A stretch of DNA of 13,335 nucleotides from Planctomycetota bacterium (GTDB taxonomy: Bacteria; Planctomycetota; UBA1135; UBA2386), in contig CANGSN010000040.1 in assembly GCA_947455805.1 (NCBI GenBank), forward strand, positions 1 to 13,335, given 5' to 3'. The notes beneath the pieces were generated by a model. It was not told the DNA's origin and did not search any database. It saw only the letters and a list, made by a program, of their open reading frames with translations. The position numbers and the translations under genes are program-made. Within the stretch, counting starts at the first letter, position 1. The number at the start of each line of letters is the position of its first letter. Shown piece after piece: positions 5,858 through 12,341 of the stretch.

Positions 5858-6317
5858 GCGCTCGCTGGCGACCTTCGCACGGGGCTGTTGCCCGCACGTG
5901 GAGCGGTTGGAACTGACGGTCCTACCGGCGGTGGCGGGCGTCGCGTCCCGTTCGACGGACACGTCGCAGCTCGGCATCGGCGAGTCCTGGCCAGGTGAGG
6001 ACCGCCGGGGTCGTTGCCGACCGCTCGGACGGACAGCGTCGCCTCTTCAAGGCGCGTGAAGGACGGGATCGCCGGCTCGCTACTCCCGGCCAAGGCAAGA
6101 GATCGACTCGTCGCGAGGCGCCAGAACGGGTCGGAGCAGCTCCCCGTTCCTCAAGGCGACCACGGTTTCCGCCCAGAACGCCTACTCCGACATCGGCGCG
6201 CTCGGCACGAACGTGACCCCGTTGCACGCTTCGAGCACGGCCATCGCAGCCTCCCGGTTCGGAACGGTCGGCAGACTGCGATCGTCCGCTCGTCCGAGCT
6301 GTGTCCGCCCGCGGCGA
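5858..6317. other. Region of about 460 bp without a convincing gene
   Basis: Between the tRNA-Asn promoter and the DUF1579 stop no reading frame shows the strong G/C third-position preference of neighbouring genes, and none encodes a family I recognise. Frames open on either strand here give Arg/Pro/Ser-rich translations typical of non-coding GC-rich DNA. The one exception is a short minus-strand frame at 6080-6244, listed separately. No tRNA, IS end or long inverted repeat is seen. Confidence 0.5.
6080..6244 (-). pseudogene. Possible interrupted small ORF with Shine-Dalgarno
   Basis: An ATG at 6244 lies 5 nt after GGGAGG on the minus strand. It reads 20 codons (MAVLEACNGVTFVPSAPMSE) to a TAG at 6182-6184. 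The same frame then continues for 33 codons (AFWAETVVALRNGELLRP and onward) to a TAG at 6080-6082. Up to about codon 34 the third positions are mostly G or C, as in real genes here. It starts 73 nt after the DUF1579 stop on the same strand. It may be a 20-residue peptide gene, a decayed gene with one nonsense codon, or chance. I do not recognise the sequence. Confidence 0.22.
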
Positions 6318-7388
6318 TCACTTCGCCGCGCGCTGGTAGTCGATCGTCATCACGTGCTGGCGGTCGCCGGCGCCGAAGACCATGCGCAACGTGCGCGCAT
6401 CCGCGCCGGTCGCCGTAGCCGTCGACGACACCGCCTGCCGCTTGCGGGCTTCGTCGTAGCACGTTCCGGTCATCGCGAACGACTTGCTCGCGGCGTCGTA
6501 GCTGCCGTCGGTGCGCATCCAGGCGCCGTTGGCACTGTCGATCCAGAAGCTCACGACCTTGTCGGTCTTGCCGTCGTAGCCGGTCAGCGCGTGGCCTTCG
6601 AACGGCCCGCCCATCAGCTCGCCGGTGAACGTCGACCACGTCCAGCTGTCGCCGCAGACCGGCGCCACGACCTCGCGGCACTTCGCCGACATCGGCTCGG
6701 CGCCCGGCATCGTCATCTGGAACGCCGCGTCCCACGTGCCGCAGTCGGCGTGCAGCGCCGCCAGCGGCTTTTGCAGCTTGCCGTCCTTCTCCGCCTTCGC
6801 GATCGCGCGTTCGACCAACGCATCCTTGGCGACGACGCCCTGCGCGCGCGTGCGGACGATCTGCATGCACTGCACTTCCTTGCCGTCGGCGCCCGGCACG
6901 AAGCACGTCTCGACCGAACGATCGGCGCCGTCGAACACGAGTTCGCTGCGCAGCCGGCCCATCGGCGTGTCGCCGACGAAGTGCCAGACCTTCGCCGCTT
7001 CGTCGAAGCGCCCTTCGAGGCAGCACGGCGCGGGATCCATGTTGGACGCCGCGAGGCACTGGAACGACTTCGCGATCGGGTCGTAGCCGAGCAGCCACAG
7101 GCCCGAACACGCTTGCCCTTGGCAGGTGCCTTCGCCCTGCACCTTCAGCCACAGGCCGTTGCACAGCAGTTCGGCGTGTTCGACGCCGGCCATCTCGGCG
7201 GCCTTCTCCATGCCCGCCACACCGGGCACCGCCTCGACCTTGGTCTCGGTGCGCCACGCGCCGACGAACGCGGCGAGGCGTTCGTGCTGCGGCGTCTTGG
7301 GGTTCGGAGCGGCCGGCGCCTGATCCTGCGCGGCGAGAGCGCCGACCAAGGAAAAGGCGAACAGGACGGACGGGAGTCGCTGGTTCAT
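6318..7388 (-). CDS. Secreted protein with two tandem DUF1579-like domains
   Basis: A 356-residue protein with a signal peptide (1 to about 20, ending ALAAQ). The C-terminal half (about 209-356) is a clear DUF1579 domain: GTWDAAFQMTMPGAEPMSAK, GELMGGPFEGHALTGYDGKT, WIDSANGAWMRTDGSYD and VMTIDYQR all follow the family pattern. The N-terminal half (about 37-181) has the same order of elements in weaker form (CSGLWLLGYDPIAKSFQ, CLEGRFDEAAKVWHFVGD, VQCMQIVR), which implies an internal duplication. The first half holds eight cysteines, including vicinal C122-C123; the second half holds four. DUF1579 is a lipocalin-like beta-barrel type family of unknown function, often exported. The start at 7388 is fixed by AGGAGG 5 nt upstream and by the signal peptide. 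It is downstream of the SASA gene on the same strand, 162 nt away. Confidence 0.9.
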   Translation of the reverse strand: MNQRLPSVLFAFSLVGALAAQDQAPAAPNPKTPQHERLAAFVGAWRTETKVEAVPGVAGMEKAAEMAGVEHAELLCNGLWLKVQGEGTCQGQACSGLWLLGYDPIAKSFQCLAASNMDPAPCCLEGRFDEAAKVWHFVGDTPMGRLRSELVFDGADRSVETCFVPGADGKEVQCMQIVRTRAQGVVAKDALVERAIAKAEKDGKLQKPLAALHADCGTWDAAFQMTMPGAEPMSAKCREVVAPVCGDSWTWSTFTGELMGGPFEGHALTGYDGKTDKVVSFWIDSANGAWMRTDGSYDAASKSFAMTGTCYDEARKRQAVSSTATATGADARTLRMVFGAGDRQHVMTIDYQRAAK

Positions 7389-7393
7389 GGTTG

Positions 7394-7399
7394 CCTCCT
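7394..7399 (-). promoter_or_regulatory. Strong Shine-Dalgarno of the DUF1579 gene
   Basis: AGGAGG on the minus strand, 5 nt before the ATG at 7388. It decides this start over an upstream in-frame ATG at 7493, which would add 35 low-complexity residues before the signal peptide. It contrasts with the Shine-Dalgarno-less genes nearby. Confidence 0.8.
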
Positions 7400-7550
7400 G
7401 GTGCCGGCCGGAACGGTCGGCGATGCCAGCCCTACTCCGCGTCCGCGCGCAGCGGCCAGCCTGTGGCGAAGTTCCAGCGCCGCGGCCTGCCACGGCGACG
7501 CGTTGTGTGCCAGGCGTCCGCTCCGCACGCAGGCGGGGTGCAACCGCCCG

Positions 7551-9206
7551 TCACGGCGAGCGGTGCTTCTGCACGGCTTCGGCGAGCCGTTCGCCGAGCC
7601 AGACGACGCCCGCGCTGTCGAACACCAGCTTCGCCGCTTGCGGCGGCGGTTGTGACGCGTCGACGTCCACGAGGTGGCCGTCGGCCGCGGCCAGCGCGCG
7701 CAGTTCCGCGACCACGTCGACCTTGGCGAGATCGCCGTCGTTCGGCGGCGTCTGCTGGCTGACGAACCAGCGCAGCTGCGGCAGCGAAAGATCGCGCCGC
7801 GACGCCTCGATCCACGCGCGCAGGTGCGCCACCGCCTGCCGCCGGTACGGACGCCACGCCATGTCGTTCTCGGCCAGGTGGTAGACGACGCCGGCGAGCC
7901 GCACCGTGTGGCCCTTCTTCTCGAGGGCGGCGATCGACTCGCGCACGAAGGCGAGCCACGCCGGATACAGGTTGCGGGTCGTCGCTTCGCTGCCGGCCGG
8001 CGTCAAGTCGACGAGCTGCGCACCGCTGTGCGTCCACTTCGCCAGCGCGAACGGCGGATGCGACGCGCGCCCGAGCGCCCGACCGAAGCTCAGCTCGGGC
8101 CCGAACGTGCCGTACGGCCCCGCCGGGCCGAGCGTCTCGAAGCCGTCGGAACGCCACACGCCGCCGCCGAGTGCATAGGCGAACGCGATGTCGGTCTGGT
8201 CCGCCAGCAGCTCGCGCGCCGCCGGCATCGCGGCGAGCTGGGCGGCGAAGGCGCGTTCGCCTTCCATGTTGCGATGGCCGGCCAGCACGTAGAGGTCGAT
8301 CGACGCCTTCGTCGGATGCACCGACGGCTTGCCCGTGCGCTTCTCGTGCGGCTCCACGCCGAGCGTGCGCAGGTAGGCGTGCGCATGCTCGACGCCGTGC
8401 TCGAGCTGGCCGAGCGTGCCGTAGTGGTAGTGCAGGCCGGCCTCGCCGCCGATCTCGACGGCGATGTGCGACGTCGGCACGTAGTCGACGAACGGATCGG
8501 CCTCGGCGACCGCGCGCTGCGCCCGTTCGATCGCGTGCATCTCGCGGCGATGGTCCATGCCCCAGATCGTCTTCGTGCACAGCTCGCCGACGAAGAAGCG
8601 CAGCTGGGGCGCCTGCAGGTCGCGGCGCCAGCAGGCGACGAACCGTGCGAGGTTCTTCTCGTAGTCGCGGCGCGACGCGTCGCCGAACATGTCGTTCTCG
8701 CCCTGGTGCCAGACGACGCCTTCGAGCCGCCAGCGCACCTTCTGTCGATCGAGCTCGGCCAATGCCTCGCGCACCGTCGCCACTGCCAACGGATACAGCT
8801 GGAAGCCCGCGGGCTCGTCCGGGTTCCAGTCGGTGGCCAGCGACGTGCCGCCGGCGGCGACCTTGACGATCGCCAACGGGCCTTCGCCGTGGCGCAGCAG
8901 TTCGCGCGCGAACGTCAGCTCCGGCCCGACCATGCCCGCGATCGGCCGCAGTGGCACGAAGCCCGCCGAGCGTTCCTTGTCTTCGCGCCCGACCACGTGG
9001 CGGAAGCGCACAGCCGGCAGCTCGGTGGCCGCGTCGGCGAACGGCGGGAACTGCGCCACGTCGGCGATCCGCGAGTCGGCGCCGACCATGTTCGACTGGC
9101 CGGCGAACACGAACACGCGCACGACCTCGTCGGTCTTCGGCGACTGCGCCGGCAGCACGAACGAAGCGAACAGCACGACGAGCCACGCACGCACGAAGAC
9201 GAACAT
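7551..9206 (-). CDS. Secreted tandem SASA-domain (sialate O-acetylesterase-like) protein
   Basis: A 551-residue protein with a signal peptide (about 1-21, FVRAWLVVLFASFVLPAQ). Domain 1 (about 28-285) is a SASA/DUF303, carbohydrate-esterase-6-like SGNH hydrolase: GQSNM (36-40, nucleophile S38), GGTS (119-122), VVWHQGEND (164-172) and LHYHYGTLGQLEHG with H259. Members deacetylate carbohydrates; the substrate here is unknown. Domain 2 (about 303-546) repeats the layout (GPELSFGRAL, RRDLSLPQLRWFV, LGERLAEAV). However, GQSNM has become GHRNM (R312 at the Ser position), GGTS has become SGAQ, WHQGEND has become YHLAEND, and the terminal His segment is lost. It should therefore be inactive. The Asp usual three residues before the His is A256 in domain 1. 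The start at 9206 follows from the signal peptide and a TAGCAT box 6 nt upstream. Confidence 0.9.
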   Translation of the reverse strand: MFVFVRAWLVVLFASFVLPAQSPKTDEVVRVFVFAGQSNMVGADSRIADVAQFPPFADAATELPAVRFRHVVGREDKERSAGFVPLRPIAGMVGPELTFARELLRHGEGPLAIVKVAAGGTSLATDWNPDEPAGFQLYPLAVATVREALAELDRQKVRWRLEGVVWHQGENDMFGDASRRDYEKNLARFVACWRRDLQAPQLRFFVGELCTKTIWGMDHRREMHAIERAQRAVAEADPFVDYVPTSHIAVEIGGEAGLHYHYGTLGQLEHGVEHAHAYLRTLGVEPHEKRTGKPSVHPTKASIDLYVLAGHRNMEGERAFAAQLAAMPAARELLADQTDIAFAYALGGGVWRSDGFETLGPAGPYGTFGPELSFGRALGRASHPPFALAKWTHSGAQLVDLTPAGSEATTRNLYPAWLAFVRESIAALEKKGHTVRLAGVVYHLAENDMAWRPYRRQAVAHLRAWIEASRRDLSLPQLRWFVSQQTPPNDGDLAKVDVVAELRALAAADGHLVDVDASQPPPQAAKLVFDSAGVVWLGERLAEAVQKHRSP

Positions 9207-9212
9207 CGCCGC

Positions 9213-9218
9213 ATGCTA
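9213..9218 (-). promoter_or_regulatory. -10-like box TAGCAT, predicts leaderless start
   Basis: On the minus strand TAGCAT (9218-9213) is followed by exactly 6 nt and the ATG at 9206. This is the arrangement seen before the DUF885 gene; even the downstream bases (GCGCAG and GCGGCG) are alike. No Shine-Dalgarno or clear -35 is present. Confidence 0.5.
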
Positions 9219-9284
9219 ACGACGTCGGCGCCAACGCACCTCGCCCGCATTCCGTCGTCGTTCGCAACCGCCAGCATCGCTCGC

Positions 9285-9313
9285 GTGCCATTGCCGGCGT
9301 GCCCGCCTATGCT
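9285..9313 (+). promoter_or_regulatory. Putative promoter of the dodecin gene
   Basis: GTGCCA (9285-9290) and TATGCT (9308-9313) are 17 bp apart; each matches 4 of 6 consensus bases. The predicted leader is about 50 nt and includes the Shine-Dalgarno at 9358. Confidence 0.45.
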
Positions 9314-9357
9314 CCGCGCGCGAGAGGCACGGCATCCGCCGCGCCTCGCATTCCCCG

Positions 9358-9363
9358 AAGGAG
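9358..9363 (+). promoter_or_regulatory. Shine-Dalgarno of dodecin
   Basis: AAGGAG, 6 nt before the ATG at 9370, fixes the start of the 76-residue protein. Confidence 0.8.
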
Positions 9364-9369
9364 CACGAC

Positions 9370-9600
9370 ATGGCGAAGAAGAGCACGAGCAGCAGCAGCG
9401 GCGTCTACCGCGTCACGGAGATCATCGGCACCAGCACCGTCTCGTGGGAGGACGCGGCGAAGACCGCGATCGAGACCGCGGCGAAGACGCTGCGCGACCT
9501 GCGCGTTGCCGAAGTCGGCAAGCTCGACTGCAAGGTCGAGAACGGCAAGGTCGTCGCCTTCCGCGCGCGCGTCAGCTTGTCGTTCAAGTACGAAGGCTGA
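9370..9600 (+). CDS. Dodecin, flavin-binding storage protein
   Basis: A 76-residue protein, the usual dodecin size. After a Ser/Lys-rich tail (1-10) the whole family fold is present: beta-strand VYRVTEIIGTS, helix SWEDAAKTAIETAAKTL, and strands RVAEVGKLDCKVENGK and VVAFRARVSLSFKYE. W26 in the TSxxSWE motif is the aromatic that stacks on the flavin isoalloxazine ring in characterised dodecins. These proteins assemble into hollow dodecamers in the cytosol that bind FMN, FAD or riboflavin (and CoA in some bacteria), thereby sequestering free flavin. It has its own promoter and a strong Shine-Dalgarno, unlike the divergent SASA gene 163 bp away. It is followed after 24 nt by a small membrane protein gene, so the two may be co-transcribed. 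Confidence 0.95.
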   Translation: MAKKSTSSSSGVYRVTEIIGTSTVSWEDAAKTAIETAAKTLRDLRVAEVGKLDCKVENGKVVAFRARVSLSFKYEG

Positions 9601-9624
9601 TCGCCGAGCGAGCGCGTTCGCGCG

Positions 9625-10032
9625 ATGACCAGCAACACGACGAACGCTGCCGACGACGAGCCCGCGCGCAGGCGCTGGCTCGACGTGCTGGCGACCGCGA
9701 CGGCGCTCTACCCGTTGCTCGTGTGCGCTTCGCTCTACGGCGTCTGGTGTGAGACCTGGTGGCACCTCGGCCATCGCCCACTACCGTCGCGGGACCTTCC
9801 GAAGGACGTTGTCGGCACCGCATGGCTGCACGACTTGACGCCCCTTCTGCTCGCGGGCCTGCTGCCAGGCTCGTTGGTGATGGTCTGGGCGCAGGCCCAA
9901 CGCATGCTGCGCGACCAACGCCAGCCTCGGCGCGCATTGGCTCGCGCGGCCATTGCTTGCGCCGTCTGGATCGGCGCCTTCGTGCTGCTGGCCACGGATC
10001 CCGGCGACGTGCTGCTTTGGTTCCTCCTCTGA
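9625..10032 (+). CDS. Small membrane protein, unknown function
   Basis: A 135-residue protein that I do not recognise. It has a polar N-terminus (1-18) and three likely membrane segments at about 21-42 (ATATALYPLLVCASLYGVW), 70-90 (LTPLLLAGLLPGSLVMVW) and 105-123 (AIACAVWIGAFVLLA), with a short hydrophobic end LLWFLL. A Trp/His-rich loop (WCETWWHLGHR) follows the first segment. Codon use matches coding sequence of the genome. It starts 24 nt after dodecin, with no Shine-Dalgarno but a self-complementary CGCG-TTCG-CGCG immediately before the ATG. It is probably co-transcribed with dodecin; whether they share a function cannot be told. Confidence 0.75.
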   Translation: MTSNTTNAADDEPARRRWLDVLATATALYPLLVCASLYGVWCETWWHLGHRPLPSRDLPKDVVGTAWLHDLTPLLLAGLLPGSLVMVWAQAQRMLRDQRQPRRALARAAIACAVWIGAFVLLATDPGDVLLWFLL

Positions 10033-10061
10033 CGCGCAAGCGGCCCTTCGCGCACACCGCC

Positions 10062-10089
10062 TCGACGGCGCCCCTGCGCTGGCTACCAT
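10062..10089 (+). promoter_or_regulatory. Putative promoter, near-leaderless, of the repeat protein
   Basis: TCGACG (10062-10067; 4 of 6 to TTGACA) and TACCAT (10084-10089) are 16 bp apart. TACCAT ends 8 nt before the ATG at 10098, so the leader would be 0-2 nt. There is no Shine-Dalgarno. Confidence 0.5.
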
Positions 10090-10097
10090 CCTCGCGC

Positions 10098-11168
10098 ATG
10101 GGGTTCACCACCACGTCGATCGGAAGGGTGTTGGCGCGCCTCGTCGCGGCACTGTTCGTCCTCACCCTCGCCACGGCCCAGGAGGCCAGCGGCCTCGTGC
10201 TCGGCTTCGACGGCAAACCCGTCGCCGGCGCCGTCGTCGTGGCTCGCGCGCAATCGCCGGAGTGGCACAAGCAGCTGCTGACGGACGGGAACGGCCGCTT
10301 CGCGATCGCTGCCGCCGGGCCTCTCACGCAATTGACGGTGCAGCTCGAAGGCGTCGTGCGCGACATCGCCTTGACCGATGGCCGCGCCCCTGATGCCCAA
10401 GTCTCGTTCGTCGGCGCGCCGCACACGACCTTGCGCGGCCGCATCCTGACGCCGGATGGGCTCGGCGCGCGCAACGTCGACGTGCTCTGCCGCGACGGCG
10501 GCGGCTCGACGCTCGTCAACGTGACCACCGGCGACGACGGCAGCTTCGCCGTTCGCCTCGGTGAGCCAGCCAAGGAACTGCGCGTCGATCCGCTCGGTTG
10601 GCAGCACGTGGTCGAAGGCCCGCTGGCGAACGGTGCCGACCAGACCATCGACGTGCGCCTCGATGGCACGCGCTTCTTCGCGCTGCAGGGCCGCGTGATC
10701 GGCACAGCCGGCCCGCTCGCCGACGTCGCCGTGCGCGCGCAGCTCCAAGGTGGCGGCTTCGTCACCACGACCACCCTCGGCGATGGTCGCTACCGACTGT
10801 GGACCGACCGCCCGGTGACTGCCCTCGACGTGCTTGGTGTCGATGCGATGCGGCGCGACGGGCCGTTCGCCGCCGCGGCCACGGCAGTGGACCTGGATGA
10901 GAAGGAACACAGCCTCGTCCTGGTCGTGGGCCGCGTCGTCGACGGCAATGGCAAGGGAGCGGTCACAACGGTTCTCTACGGGGTCGACCGCGGTGGGCCC
11001 CCGGCCGTGCGCCGAACCGCCGACGGCATGACCGACAGCAACGGTTGGTTCCGCCTGCGGCTGCCGCGCAGCCAACGCTTCGTCTATGCCCACCGTGAAG
11101 GCGGGGACCTCAGCGGCTGGACAGAGATCCCGGCGGACGGCAAGCCGTTCGAAGTGCAGATCCGTTGA
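10098..11168 (+). CDS. Secreted protein with four carboxypeptidase-regulatory-like repeats
   Basis: A 356-residue protein with a signal peptide (1 to about 28; hydrophobic LVAALFVLTLATA). The mature part is four transthyretin-like beta-sandwich repeats of the CarboxypepD_reg type, each with a start like GxVxxxDGxG and a T.xDGxF turn: about 31-85 (GLVLGFDGKPVAG, TDGNGRFAI), 112-165 (GRILTPDGLGA, TGDDGSFAV), 196-248 (GRVIGTAGPLA, TLGDGRYRL) and 276-335 (GRVVDGNGKGA, TDSNGWFRL). Such modules are binding or structural domains of exported proteins and have no catalytic residues. The start at 10098 follows from the signal peptide and the TACCAT box; the frame is open upstream to 9759, but that part overlaps the preceding gene. 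The putative lipoprotein gene follows after 46 nt, a likely operon. Confidence 0.85.
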   Translation: MGFTTTSIGRVLARLVAALFVLTLATAQEASGLVLGFDGKPVAGAVVVARAQSPEWHKQLLTDGNGRFAIAAAGPLTQLTVQLEGVVRDIALTDGRAPDAQVSFVGAPHTTLRGRILTPDGLGARNVDVLCRDGGGSTLVNVTTGDDGSFAVRLGEPAKELRVDPLGWQHVVEGPLANGADQTIDVRLDGTRFFALQGRVIGTAGPLADVAVRAQLQGGGFVTTTTLGDGRYRLWTDRPVTALDVLGVDAMRRDGPFAAAATAVDLDEKEHSLVLVVGRVVDGNGKGAVTTVLYGVDRGGPPAVRRTADGMTDSNGWFRLRLPRSQRFVYAHREGGDLSGWTEIPADGKPFEVQIR

Positions 11169-11214
11169 TCCACGGCCCGAGCCACGGACCTCGAGCGCGC
11201 CACCCGTTCCCCTC

Positions 11215-12318
11215 GTGACCACCCACGGCACCCAACGCGTCGCCACGCTGGCCCTGCTGGCCGTGCTGCCTGGCTGCCTGACGAACGCCCTGTGGCGCGA
11301 CTACGCGTGGCCCGGCCCCACACCGATCACCACGCCGCTCGGGGAGAGCGCGGTCGCGTTCGACGGCGAGGTGCGCGCGTCGGTGCCGACGCAGCGGCAC
11401 GGCGTCTGGTGGCACGGACCGAATGGCGACTGGTACCTCGTCGCCCGCGACGGCGACGGCGCCGACATCGCGACCACACTGCTCGACGGCGTCGACTTCG
11501 TGACGCCGCGTGCAGTGGAGATCGCCGCCGTGCGCCAGTTCGTGAACAGCGAACTCGACCGCGACGATGCGCGCGTCGTGCTGCGCGGCGACGTCGACCA
11601 CAAGGCCGCGGTCCAGCGCGTCGATCCGTCGCAACTGCCGCGCACCACGCTCGACGCCCTCGCCCCAGCGATCGCACCAGCCGCGGCCACCGCGACCACC
11701 AGCGCCCCGCCGATGCCCGAACTGCTGCGCGAAGCCGCGCGCCGCATCCATCGCCTCGAACCGCGCTGGCTCGCCGGCACCTCGGCCCCCACCGAGCTCG
11801 TGGCCTACACGCTGGTCGGCGCCGACCACCGGACGCTGCTGGCGCCGCACGAAGCCGAACCCGCGGCCGAGCTCTACCGCGATGCGCCGCTCGACCAGCG
11901 CCTGCCGCTGCTGCGCCGCGCGTCGCTGTTGGCCCGCCTCGAACACGAGGGCCGCACCAGCTTCGTGCGCGTTCGCCTCGACCGCCTGTGGCTACTCGCC
12001 GAGCTGCACCCGAGCGAACGCGGCTTCACGCAGACGTCGGCGTGGCACCTGCAACGGCGCCCGCGGCTGCGTTCGCTGCCGCCGCTCGCCGACGCGGTGA
12101 CGTTCCCGGCGCACCTGCAGCTGCGCGAGGTGCAGTGGCAGCGCGCCTGGCAGCCGACGTGGTTCGACGGCAGCCTGCTGACGCGCGCGGCGCTGACGCC
12201 GATCACGCTGGCGGCGGATCTGGTGCTGGGCCCGCAGGCGCTGGGGTTCTTCGAGTGGGTCACCGGCGGCAAGCTCGGGCCAGAGCCGTCGCGCGAGAAC
12301 GGGCCCGGCAGTCGCTGA
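11215..12318 (+). CDS. Putative lipoprotein, unknown function
   Basis: A 367-residue protein starting at GTG 11215. This start gives an N-terminus THGTQRVATLALLAVLPGC, a short lipoprotein signal peptide with C21 as the predicted lipidated residue. Pro at -2 of the lipobox (LPGC) is unusual. The frame is open upstream to 11086, but that part overlaps the preceding gene and has no signal sequence. I do not recognise the rest: an N-terminal part with GVWWHGPNGDWYLVARDGDG, an Ala/Pro/Thr linker at about 152-166, an Arg/Leu-rich helical middle (about 170-300), and a hydrophobic stretch near the end (LTPITLAADLVLGPQALGFFEW, read in two parts around residues 335-356). It probably sits at the cell envelope next to the product of the upstream gene. 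It is followed after 23 nt by a membrane protein gene. Confidence 0.8.
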   Translation: MTTHGTQRVATLALLAVLPGCLTNALWRDYAWPGPTPITTPLGESAVAFDGEVRASVPTQRHGVWWHGPNGDWYLVARDGDGADIATTLLDGVDFVTPRAVEIAAVRQFVNSELDRDDARVVLRGDVDHKAAVQRVDPSQLPRTTLDALAPAIAPAAATATTSAPPMPELLREAARRIHRLEPRWLAGTSAPTELVAYTLVGADHRTLLAPHEAEPAAELYRDAPLDQRLPLLRRASLLARLEHEGRTSFVRVRLDRLWLLAELHPSERGFTQTSAWHLQRRPRLRSLPPLADAVTFPAHLQLREVQWQRAWQPTWFDGSLLTRAALTPITLAADLVLGPQALGFFEWVTGGKLGPEPSRENGPGSR

Positions 12319-12320
12319 GG

Positions 12321-12326
12321 TAGCAT
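12321..12326 (+). promoter_or_regulatory. -10-like box TAGCAT before the membrane protein gene
   Basis: TAGCAT lies 2 bp after the lipoprotein gene's stop codon and 15 nt before the ATG at 12342. The predicted leader is about 8 nt, too short for a Shine-Dalgarno, and none is present. No clear -35 is seen, and this one could be chance. Confidence 0.35.
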
Positions 12327-12341
12327 CGTCCTGCTCTCCGC

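Noticed and set aside
6080..6244. In-frame TAG as a recoded codon (pyrrolysine or stop readthrough)
   Set aside because: There is no homologue evidence, and the downstream part loses coding-like composition; nonsense decay or chance is simpler.
6310..6330. 8-bp inverted repeat CGCGGCGA/TCGCCGCG overlapping the DUF1579 stop codon as a terminator
   Set aside because: Half of it is coding sequence, there is no T-run, and such short GC hairpins are expected by chance here.
6213..7655. 480-codon plus-strand frame opposite the DUF1579 gene
   Set aside because: Antisense shadow of a gene that has a strong Shine-Dalgarno, a signal peptide and family motifs.
7674..9752. 692-codon plus-strand frame opposite the SASA gene
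   Set aside because: Arg/Ala/Val-rich shadow; it crosses the dodecin gene in another frame and has no recognisable domain.
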